This document shows positions 54,441 to 64,000 of a DNA stretch of 64,000 nucleotides, one piece after another (position 1 is the stretch's first letter; each line of letters opens with the position of its first letter). The notes beneath the pieces were generated by a model that worked only from the letters and a program-made list of their open reading frames with translations, searched no databases and was not told the DNA's origin. Both the position numbers and the translations under genes were made by a program. The stretch comes from Mesostigma viride. Its lineage: Eukaryota; Streptophyta; Mesostigmatophyceae; Mesostigmatales; Mesostigmataceae. The stretch lies in assembly GCA_009746045.1 (NCBI GenBank), contig RPFO01000299.1:1205807-1269806 (forward strand), in the 5' to 3' direction.

Positions 54441-55340
54441 CCCGGAGGCCATTTGCCGCCTCAGTGAGACGCCCCGCCCCATGCGAGGTTGCAACCCCCC
54501 TCCCCCCTCAGCGAGCCGATGCACTTTACATGTATCATTGAGGTCGCAATGAGGCCCCCCGCCCTGCTCAGCGAGACGCCAGAGTCTGCGGGAGCCCCCG
54601 TCCCCCCCGCCCACCCGGAGGTCCCCCCCCCCCCCTGCTCCCCCCTCTGACAGCCGGCCATGATGCGCCCCCCGCCCCCCACCCGCCACCCGGAGGTCCC
54701 CCCCCCCCCCCCCGGCACAGTGAGACGGCCCGCCCCGGCCGGGCGAGGTCGCAGGGCCCCCCGCGCTCCTCAGCGAGACGCCATAGTCTGCGGGATCGCC
54801 TCGCTCCCCCGGCCCCCTCCCCCCGCCCCCCCCCCCTCAGCCGCCCATGATGCGCCCCCCCCGCCCCGCGCAGGACAAGCGTCGACCACGAGGACCCCTG
54901 AAAAAGACCGGAAAAGTACGCAGATCCGCCACACGATGCCTCCCCGCCTGAGTGAGACGGCGAGGTCGCAAGGCCCCCGCGCCCCCCACCCGCCACCCGG
55001 AGGGTCCCCCCCCCCCCCCCCCGCACAGTGAGACGGCCCGCCCCGGCCGGGCGAGGTCGCAGCCTCGCAGGGCCCCCGCGCTCCTCAGCGAGATGCCATA
55101 GTCTGCGGGATCCCCCGCTCCCCCGGCCCCCGCTCCCCCGCACCCACCCGGAGGTTCCCCCCCCCCCCCCCCCCCCCGCGTAGTGAGACGGCCCGGCCCC
55201 GGCCGGGCGAGGTCGCAGGGCCCCCCGCCCTCCTCAGCGAGACGCCAGAGTCTGCGGGATCCCCCGGCCCCCGCGCCCCCCCCCGCCAGGAGGTTCCCCC
55301 CCCCCCCCCGGCACAGTGAGACGCCCCGCCCCAGGCGAGC
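54440..55340. repeat. GC-rich tandem minisatellite with poly-C runs
   Basis: Degenerate units containing CAGTGAGACGGCCCGCCCC, GGCCGGGCGAGGTCGCAGGG and CTCAGCGAGACGCCATAGTC recur about every 100-150 bp, joined by C-runs of 10-17 bases. The C-runs could form i-motifs and, on the other strand, G-quadruplexes. ORFs across it are compositional artefacts. Confidence 0.85.
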
Positions 55341-55810
55341 TTGCGCAAGGGATGAGCCGTCAATCCGACCGTCACTCTATTATAGTAGACGACCCAGTTT
55401 CGGTGAGCCGACAGGTGGCAAGTCGTTAAAGCTCTACCAATTCTACGCTCCAGTCAAGCTCGATCGAGTCGCTAACATCAAAATGTCGCGAGACGACTTG
55501 AAAGCCATTAAAGATTTCAGCGAGTGAACGCCAATCGTATCCCACTGCACCAACGCACTCCGTCTGCCGCCCAAGATACGGCGTCTTCCGTCTAACCACG
55601 CACGGAAGCCTGTACGATCTCCAAATTCCGTCGACTTGCGCCCAACGGGAAAAGGCGAAAAGGACACCCGTCGATCAGGAGTTGATCACTGAAATGTACG
55701 GAATTCCGTAAAAAGTTACGGCGTACGGGCCACAGGATGCCCGATGGTTTTTAATATGTAGGGATAGGAATATCGTTAGGTGAAGAGGTACCACGCATCG
55801 ACCAGCTGTT

Positions 55811-55876
55811 TACAGAGGAGCAACCTCTGGAGAGGTGCCCACTTGTCTCCACTCTCCAGAGGTTGCTCCTCTGTAC
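55811..55876. repeat. 23-bp perfect hairpin
   Basis: ACAGAGGAGCAACCTCTGGA pairs with its complement ending TTGCTCCTCTGT across a loop of about 17 nt. It lies in a stretch (TAGGAATATCGTTAGGT, GGTACCACGCATCGACCAGC) that recurs in part at 59276-59325, without the hairpin. Confidence 0.8.
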
Positions 55877-55970
55877 GGCAGTCTGATATCTTTATTGGCG
55901 TTTACACATTATGTACCGTTGTTGTTGTGTGGGTGGTTCCGCTTGTAGTACCGTTGTTGTTGTTGTGTTG

Positions 55971-55995
55971 TTGCCCACGCCGCACATGGGCAGCA
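55971..55995. repeat. left inverted repeat flanking the AACTC array
   Basis: CCCACGCCGCACATGGGCAG with a GTTGTTG-rich outer flank. Its inverted partner is 58834-58858, and a third partial copy in the same orientation lies at 59194-59214. Confidence 0.8.
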
Positions 55996-56030
55996 AGAGT
56001 GACAACAGCTACCGTTACCATGGACTAGAC

Positions 56031-58755
56031 AACTCAACTCAACTCAACTCAACTCAACTCAACTCAACTCAACTCAACTCAACTCAACCCAACTCAACTC
56101 AACTCAACTCAACTCAACTCAACTCAACTCAACTCAACTCAACTCAACTCAACTCAACTCAACTCAACTCAACTCAACTCAACTCAACTCAACTCAACTC
56201 AACTCAACTCAACTCAACTCAACTCAACTCAACTCAACTCAACTCAACTCAACTCAACTCAACTCAACTCAACTCAACTCAACTCAACTCAACTCAACTC
56301 AACTCAACTCAACTCAACTCAACTCAACTCAACTCAACTCAACTCAACTCAACTCAACTCAACTCAACTCAACTCAACTCAACTCAACTCAACTCAACTC
56401 AACTCAACTCAACTCAACTCAACTCAACTCAACTCAACTCAACTCAACTCAACTCAACTCAACTCAACTCAACTCAACCCAACTCAACTCAACTCAACTC
56501 AACCAACTCAACTCAACTCAACTCAACTCAACTCAACTCAACTCAACTCAACTCAACTCAACTCAACTCAACTCAACTCAACTCAACTCAACTCAACTCA
56601 ACTCAACTCAACTCAACTCAACTCAACTCAACTCAACTCAACTCAACTCAACTCAACTCAACTCAACTCAACTCAACTCAACTCAACTCAACTCAACTCA
56701 ACTCAACTCAACTCAACTCAACTCAACTCAACTCAACTCAACTCAACTCAACTCAACTCAACTCAACTCAACTCAACTCAACTCAACTCAACTCAACTCA
56801 ACTCAACCAACTCAACTCAACTCAACTCAACTCAACTCAACTCAACTCAACTCAACTCAACTCAACTTAACTCAACTCAACTCAACTCAACTCAACTCAA
56901 CTCAACTCAACTCAACTCAACTCAACTCAACTCAACTCAACTCAACTCAACTCAACTCAACTCAACTCAACTCAACTCAACTCAACTCAACTCAACTCAA
57001 CTCAACTCAACTCAACTCAACAACTCAACTCAACTCAACTCAACTCAACTCAACTCAACTCAACTCAACTCAACTCAACTCAACTCAACTCAACTCAACT
57101 CAACTCAACTCAACTCAACTCAACTCAACTCAACTCAACTCAACTCAACTCAACTCAACTCAACTCAACTCAACTCAACTCAACTCAACTCAACTCAACT
57201 CAACTCAACTCAACTCAACTCAACTCAACTCAACTCAACTCAACTCAACTCAACTCAACTCAACTCAACTCAACTCAACTCAACTCAACTCAACTCAACT
57301 CAACTCAACTCAACTCAACTCAACTCAACTCAACTCAACTCAACTCAACTCAACTCAACTCAACTCAACTCAACTCAACTCAACTCAACTCAACTCAACT
57401 CAACTCAACTCAACTCAACTCAACTCAACTCAACTCAACTCAACTCAACTCAACTCAACTCAACTCAACTCAACTCAACTCAACTCAACCCAACTCAACC
57501 CAACTCAACTCAACTCAACTCAACTCAACTCAACTCAACTCAACTCAACTCAACTCAACTCAACTCAACTCAACTCAACTCAACTCAACTCAACTCAACT
57601 CAACTCAACTCAACTCAACTCAACTCAACTCAACTCAACTCAACTCAACTCAACTCAACTCAACTCAACTCAACTCAACTCAACTCAACTCAACTCAACT
57701 CAACTCAACTCAACTCAACTCAACTCAACTCAACTCAACTCAACTCAACTCAACTCAACTCAACTCAACTCAACTCAACTCAACTCAACTCAACTCAACT
57801 CAACTCAACTCAACTCAACTCAACTCAACTCAACTCAACTCAACTCAACTCAACTCAACTCAACTCAACTCAACTCAACTCAACTCAACTCAACTCAACT
57901 CAACTCAACTCAACTCAACTCAACTCAACTCAACTCAACTCAACTCAACTCAACTCAACTCAACTCAACTCAACTCAACTCAACTCAACTCAACTCAACT
58001 CAACTCAACTCAACTCAACTCAACTCAACTCAACTCAACTCAACTCAACTCAACTCAACTCAACTCAACTCAACTCAACTCAACTCAACTCAACTCAACT
58101 CAACTCAACTCAACTCAACTCAACTCAACTCAACTCAACTCAACTCAACTCAACTCAACTCAACTCAACTCAACTCAACTCAACTCAACTCAACTCAACT
58201 CAACTCAACTCAACTCAACTCAACTCAACTCAACTCAACTCAACTCAACTCAACTCAACTCAACTCAACTCAACTCAACTCAACTCAACTCAACTCAACT
58301 CAACTCAACTCAACTCAACTCAACTCAACTCAACTCAACTCAACTCAACTCAACTCAACTCAACTCAACTCAACTCAACTCAACTCAACTCAACTCAACT
58401 CAACTCAACTCAACTCAACTCAACTCAACTCAACTCAACTCAACTCAACTCAACTCAACTCAACTCAACTCAACTCAACTCAACTCAACTCAACTCAACT
58501 CAACTCAACTCAACTCAACTCAACTCAACTCAACTCAACTCAACTCAACTCAACTCAACTCAACTCAACTCAACTCAACTCAACTCAACTCAACTCAACT
58601 CAACTCAACTCAACTCAACTCAACTCAACTCAACTCAACTCAACTCAACTCAACTCAACTCAACTCAACTCAACTCAACTCAACTCAACTCAACTCAACT
58701 CAACTCAACTCAACTCAACTCAACTCAACTCAACTCAACTCAACTCAACTCAACT
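56031..58755. repeat. AACTC pentanucleotide microsatellite, 2.7 kb
   Basis: About 545 units of AACTC, with only a handful of variants (AACCC at 56086, 56475 and 57488; short units at 56502, 56805 and 57021). The one long ORF (Asn-Ser-Thr-Gln-Leu repeats) is an artefact of period 5. It is followed by unique sequence with CAACAACAGCC. Confidence 0.97.
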
Positions 58756-58833
58756 TGACACTTTCACCAACAACAGCCTCAGAGAAGTGTCTTGCTTGGC
58801 CGTTTCCAACACCCTCGGCTGTTTCCAAATCTC

Positions 58834-58858
58834 TGCTGCCCATGTGCGGCGTGGGCAA
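58834..58858. repeat. right inverted repeat flanking the AACTC array
   Basis: CTGCCCATGTGCGGCGTGGG, the complement of 55971-55995, again followed by a (CAA)n-rich flank, so the inverted repeat extends loosely to about 40 bp. Confidence 0.8.
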
Positions 58859-58942
58859 CAATAACAACAACAACAGACCCTCCAAGTTCGCAGCGACCCG
58901 CAGCAGCCCAATTGGCAAGAACGAAATTGCGTAGCTATCTAG

Positions 58943-59190
<248 letters not shown>

Positions 59191-59214
59191 GTATCCCACG
59201 CCGCACATGGGCAG

Positions 59215-60219
59215 GTTCACCGGCGCGGGAGTAAACTCAACTCTTTCCGGGTAAATGGGTATTTTTATCAACCAATAGGAATATCGTTAGGTTAAAAGGT
59301 ACCACGTATCGACCAGCTGGTTACCAACTGTGTGTAGTGTGATATATAGGTAATATGTTTAGAAAGGAGCAGTATGTGACCAGGGGAGCCAAGTGACACG
59401 CGTACACTAAGGGACCTCACCGTGAGGAATGCAAGTAAACACCCTGTTGCGTCCCAGGAGAGCATGGAAAAGCTCTATTTCCAGATAAATAGGTGTACGT
59501 TTATTCCAAATATATCCAATAGTTAATCCCTGCTAAGCCCTACTAAGGGGTTGGGCCGGAATGAACTAGTCAACTCAACTCAACTTAACTCAACATGGGC
59601 AGCAGTCAGCAGATTTTATGCTGAGCTATAGCGTCTGTACAGTAGCAGTATGCCAGTATCTTATAGCCGGAATGGAAAAAATTCTCTCTCCCCTAGCTCT
59701 CCCTGCTGATTTTTAAATTTAATTCTAAATTCTCAAAGACTACAATCATGCTGACTTTCTATTTCTCCACAGTGCGTTTTAATTCTCCACAGTGCGTCAC
59801 TATGGCATAATCAACTCAGGCATAATTAAACGAGGGGATATTATCTTTCCGTCGTTGCACGTAGGTAGGTTGCTTTTTCTTCCTCTCACGGGGGCAGCAC
59901 TTTGGGCTACGGCAATACAGTCGTAAGTGGAATGAGGCCGGGAAACGCTGTTTGCGGAAATTAAAGCCCCCCGCTAGCTGATCCTCGGTGTTTAACAAGA
60001 TCGCAGACTTCGCCGAGGCAGTGCTAACTCAGGAAGAAGGCGTGGGCGACGAATTTTTTCTAAGCACTCATTCTGCGATGCGAGGCTTCTTATGGTGTTT
60101 ACGTAGCAGTGCGCCACACATGCCAGACCGGGTTGTCTCCCAATTTGCTTAGCTCTACCTCTTTGGCACGACGGTGATTGTCGAGGAGTTTTACCAGGTC
60201 ATTTATTGCGATCCGTGAA
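59215..60219. other. intergenic stretch upstream of clpP
   Basis: Begins with a diverged copy of sequence around 54176 and 55763 and has short AACTC remnants at 59571-59595. From about 60000 it is the presumed clpP promoter and 5' UTR; I could not identify a TATA box. Confidence 0.45.
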
Positions 60220-61830
60220 ATGCGAGCGGCTGCCACTGCTTTGTTTCGGCATGTCCGTGGTGCCAATTTGAGAGGCGGTCTGACGTACGACAGTCGGGCG
60301 TTCGAGGCCGCCGGGTGTTGGGACCCACCGCATGCCCGTGGATACGTGCTAGTGCCCTACGTCATCGAGCAGACAGCACGCGGTGGGTATCCAAGTCCTT
60401 GGTATTTTTACTTGATGTGGCTTGCTTGATTTCTTTGCTTTTTTCTCGTCAAGGTGAGCATGTTTTCGCTTTGCGCTTTACGATGGTCGTCGTTATCATT
60501 GGCATGGGTTGCGAAAAATAGTCACCTTTTATGCTTCTTATACTTCGCCCTAGCGAATGGCAGTCCATTGTTTCGTGTACCCACAGGATTTGCTTTACGG
60601 ATCCCTCCAACAAGGTGGAGGATAATAAATTGGTCTTAGCATTAGGACGGGTGATGGAGTGGTGGTGTGCTTTGTGGCTGCCGGCGTGGGGCACTGCAGG
60701 AAAACCTTTCTGGTAAAAAAACGTCTCGATTATATGTGAGGAGTTTTTTTTCCCTCCTCAGCCCTCCCTTCCTCTTTTAATTTACAGTTGCCTTCTCTGG
60801 TGGACTCTGTGGTCAAAGGTGATGTGCACTTGGCCCCTTCTTTTCCCCCTCCCCACTTAACCTCCAGTATCCCGTCTTCATTCCCTTCCCCCCAACCAGC
60901 GGCTCGCACGCTGTTTGCTTGCCGCTTGTGTTCCCCTGGCTGTTCTCGCCCGTGTTTGTCTACCCACCTTATCATTGAATGGTGGGTTGATCCGTCACCC
61001 CCTCACTCACTATCACACGCATGCTTGCTCACCAACCCACCCCTGTATCTCCCCTTCCTTCCCCTCCCCCCCCCCTCCTACCCGCTTGTTCCCCCCCCTC
61101 AACCCATACAAGAAAAATTCAATGAAGCAACGCGACATTGCGTCATGCTGCACACAATTTCAATGCCCCTCATTGCAACCAATGAACCGTCCACCCCATG
61201 GATCTTCCCGAACTCCCCCCCCCCCCCCCCCCCCATCCCCATCACGCACACGCACATAACTTTCCGCCCGCAGGCGAGCGCATGTTCGACATCTACTCGC
61301 GCCTGCTCAAGGAGCGCATCGTGTTCGTGTCGGGCTCGATTCACGACGAGATGGCCTCCTCGCTCGTCGCGCAGATGCTCTTCCTCGAATCCGAGAACGC
61401 AGAGGAGCCCATCCACATGTACATAAACTCGGCGGGGGGGGTGGTCACCGCGGGGCTGGCCGTCTACGACACGATGCAGTACATCGGATGCCCCGTGAGC
61501 ACCCTCTGTGTGGGGCAGGCTTCGAGTATGGCGTCCCTCCTGCTGGCTGCCGGCACCAAAGGCATGCGCCGTGCGCTCCCAAACGCGCGTGTCATGATGC
61601 ATCAGCCATCGGGCGGCGCGCAGGGCCAGGCGAGCGACATCTTCATCCAGGCTCAGGAGATACTCGCGCTGCGTAGCCGGCTCAACCACATCTACGTGCG
61701 CCACACAGGCGCGACGCTCGAGGAGATCGAGAAGGTGGTCGACCGGGACAATTTCATGTCGGCCGAGCAGGCCAAGCAATTTGGGCTCATCGATGACGTC
61801 GTTCAAAAGCGGGTGCCTTCACACTCATAG
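60220..61830 (+). CDS. clpP: ATP-dependent Clp protease proteolytic subunit, mitochondrial type
   Basis: Two exons: 60220-60382 and 61274-61830, giving 239 residues. The intron (60383-61273) starts GTGGGT, ends CCGCAG and splits a Gly codon, so EQTAR joins [12 protein letters not shown] as in the family. The N-terminus [18 protein letters not shown] is Arg/Ala-rich without acidic residues, like a mitochondrial targeting peptide. The catalytic triad is visible: Ser in [11 protein letters not shown], His in VMMHQPSGG and Asp in VDRDNFM. ClpP forms the tetradecameric peptidase chamber that degrades proteins unfolded by ClpX. The sequence MFLESEN...[10 protein letters not shown] resembles plant mitochondrial ClpP more than plastid ClpP/ClpR; INSAGG has Ala where Pro is usual. 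No frameshift. Probably the window's only conserved host gene. Confidence 0.93.
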
Positions 61831-62155
61831 GGGTGCTGGTGAATGGGCATTTGTAGTGCCATGAGAAGATGGTGGAATTGGCGGATGTCATTGAGCAGGT
61901 CCTACTATATGCTATGGGGCTGCCTGTTACCTATCTAGGCGTATCGGTAGGCGGCGTATACCCATTGCCTGCCTTTGTCTCTGCGATGTGGCGCCCATGG
62001 TGCAGATTTTTTTGAAACTACTGTATGAGGGGTTTGCCGGAAGTTGGTGTGCTGAACTTAGAATGTTCAGCCACACGGCGAAAGTTTTGTTCACTGCAAT
62101 CTGGTTTTACACAACCAACGTACGGTTTGAGGACGACAAATCCCCCCTCAGTTGA
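61831..62155. other. clpP 3' flank
   Basis: No ORF with support. No AATAAA is obvious; green algae often use TGTAA, which I did not find clearly placed. Confidence 0.4.
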
Positions 62156-62350
<195 letters not shown>

Positions 62351-62356
62351 TTTTTT

Positions 62357-62490
62357 TTACAATAAGTGTGTGCAGGCTTTAACAGTTGAGCCTAGCCACA
62401 CCCTCAAAATCATTGTACAAGTCATTGTCAAGTTAGGCCAGTTCACCATGCTGGGGCCCAGCACATGCCCCCTTGGTCCAATCTTGTCCC
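62357..62490. repeat. 134-bp direct repeat, copy 1
   Basis: Begins TTACAATAAGTGTGTGCAGG and ends GTCCAATCTTGTCCC; 62855-62988 is identical as far as I can see. The first copy follows the AAGC array directly. Confidence 0.92.
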
Positions 62491-62854
62491 CCAACAGCAG
62501 CGAAGGTGGGTGGGTGGGAGCTGCAAAAAGGCCTCCCTACGTTCACCACACCACTCTAAGTACGGTGTGAAAATGGAAAACAAAACACATGTCTCAAGGC
62601 GCCGCGCCCCCCTCAATCAAGGGTGGGCACGGTTGCCAGTAGGCACTAGTACCGGCGCACCGCCGGTCCCCCTCTCTCTAGTCCTAAGTAACAACAAGCA
62701 CCTTACATGGTGTAGGTGACATACGGTAGAGCTACGCTACAGGCGGCCCCCTTTGAGCCCGCCGCAACATAACTATAAAATGAGCAGATAGCTCAAAAAT
62801 AGATGCTGAAGCTAAGGTCCATTGGAGTGCCTTCCTACCAGAGAAACAAGTTTA

Positions 62855-62988
62855 TTACAATAAGTGTGTGCAGGCTTTAACAGTTGAGCCTAGCCACACC
62901 CTCAAAATCATTGTACAAGTCATTGTCAAGTTAGGCCAGTTCACCATGCTGGGGCCCAGCACATGCCCCCTTGGTCCAATCTTGTCCC
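62855..62988. repeat. 134-bp direct repeat, copy 2
   Basis: Same sequence and orientation as 62357-62490, 498 bp downstream. The 364 bp between them contain no ORF with support. The pair could be LTRs of a very short element or a segmental duplication. Confidence 0.92.
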
Positions 62989-64000
62989 ACATCACCATCT
63001 CTGGCCACCCAGGCCGTTTCCAGCCCTGGTGGTAGGAACGCAACCACTTGGAATGCTGGGCTCTTGTTGGCATGATGATGCCCCCCTTCCCGCCCCCGTG
63101 TGGCCGCTACGGTCTCCCGGCGGACGCAGGGCGGAGCCACATGCGTTCCCCTTCTTAGAGGGGCGCATCCCAGTGCTGCCGCTTTAGGACTTATGCCACC
63201 TGGGAACGTCTCCAGCTCACCCAACCACCATCACCAGCCCACCGGCAAAGCCGCTGGGATTTCCCGAGGGTAGAGCCACTGCCGCTGGCTCTATTACCCC
63301 CCATCGTGGTGATAATGATGGCTGCGGACCTCCTAGCGCCAAGGCTCACCATCGCCATGGTGTCACGAGCCTTGGCGCAGCCGCAGTCGAGTGGAGCTTT
63401 ATTATGGTATATGATGCATTTTCTTAAAACAAAGCCCGACCGTACTGCCGGGTTCCATACGCACCCCCCCTCGTGGGGGGCGCGTGAAAACGGCATTTAG
63501 GCAAAGAGGAGCCCGCCGCCTTTGGGCGGGCGTAGCGGAGCCCGTTGCGTTTTCACGCGCCCCCCGCGAGGGGACATTTTTTTCCAGGCTTGCCAGGCAC
63601 TGTAGAGTTTCTTAACCAGATTTTTTGTAAGTGCGCATGAATACCCACGGTTTACCGCTGCTTCCCACCTCTCCCTTATCGCCAAGGGCAGAAGGGGCGG
63701 CCTGCTCGCCGGAGCGCCGAGAGGGTACAGGGCGCCTGCCGACCTCCCCATGCCGACAGGACCCCCCCGACCCACGGCAGCCGCTGCCATTGGTGCACCC
63801 TCCTCCGCCTCTGGTTTCTTTTGACCCCCATCTTTATGAAAAAACGCCCTGCTTCCCCCGGGGAAGCCGGTATACTGGAGGGGGGCGGTCATCCACGTTG
63901 ACCACAAGCCCTGGCAGCCCCCTCCTGCCACCTCAGACTAGGGAATATATACCAGTAGTGTAGATTAAGGCTTAGCCTAGCATGTGGCCCCCGCGCATGT
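62989..64000. other. non-coding end of window with short inverted repeats
   Basis: No convincing gene. Two inverted repeats stand out: GCGCCAAGGCTC / GAGCCTTGGCGC at 63340-63381, and a pair of about 25 bp (GGGGGGCGCGTGAAAACG and its complement) at 63468-63492 and 63548-63572 with a loop of about 55 nt. GC- and C-rich minus-strand ORFs lack domains. Confidence 0.5.

Noticed and set aside
55911-56870. ORF of 319 codons with Asn-Ser-Thr-Gln-Leu repeats
   Set aside because: Artefact of the AACTC array; it stops where the array has an irregular unit.

Overview
The window is a stack of nested eukaryotic transposable elements with one clear host gene near its right end. GT-AG introns, TATA boxes and AATAAA signals inside LTRs, a plant-like Copia primer-binding site and a spliced gene for a mitochondrial-type ClpP point to a nuclear scaffold. 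The likely source is a unicellular green alga or related photosynthetic protist; I cannot name the species. No bacterial operon, CRISPR array, rRNA gene or intact tRNA gene is visible.

1-13.4 kb: the RNase H end of a Copia-like element (1-612), then a 5'-truncated Ty3/chromovirus. Its integrase core (2266-2760) is separated from the integrase C-terminus and chromodomain (8708-9367) by a TIR element (2761-8707). That TIR element holds a complete non-autonomous Copia element (3356-7937, TSD CTGCT) and a palindrome-ended element (8055-8636, TSD CCAAT). The chromovirus carries a large extra ORF after pol (9501-12454), broken by a second palindrome-ended element (10637-11215, TSD GAGTC), and ends in a 3' LTR (12767-13382).

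13.4-19.6 kb: a decayed DIRS-like tyrosine-recombinase retrotransposon, then the 3' half of a CACTA transposase gene with two short repeats inserted, a TTTTACCAC-type subterminal array, and a right CACTA terminus at 19565.

19.6-51 kb: a non-LTR (LINE) reverse transcriptase gene cut in two (19566-20500 and 48655-50086) by a 28-kb CACTA element (20501-48654). This element has 14-bp termini CACTAGGAAGTCGG, a 2-bp CA duplication, subterminal TCTCAGGA arrays, a spliced Transposase_21/DUF4218-type gene (43522-48081), a spliced minus-strand gene (31534-33852 and perhaps further), a 297-bp-arm hairpin, several minisatellites and unknown ORFs. It also contains a young Copia-like element (21111-28876) whose retropepsin-like domain lies between integrase and reverse transcriptase, an order I do not know in Copia. 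The LINE ends in about 810 bp of CATC repeats.

51-64 kb: a three-exon minus-strand coiled-coil gene (52045-53747), a GC-rich minisatellite, a 2.7-kb AACTC microsatellite flanked by an inverted repeat, a GTTA array, the two-exon clpP gene (60220-61830), an AAGC array and a 134-bp direct repeat. Many transposon genes are broken by single-base frameshifts, even in young copies, so base-level assembly error should be considered beside real decay.
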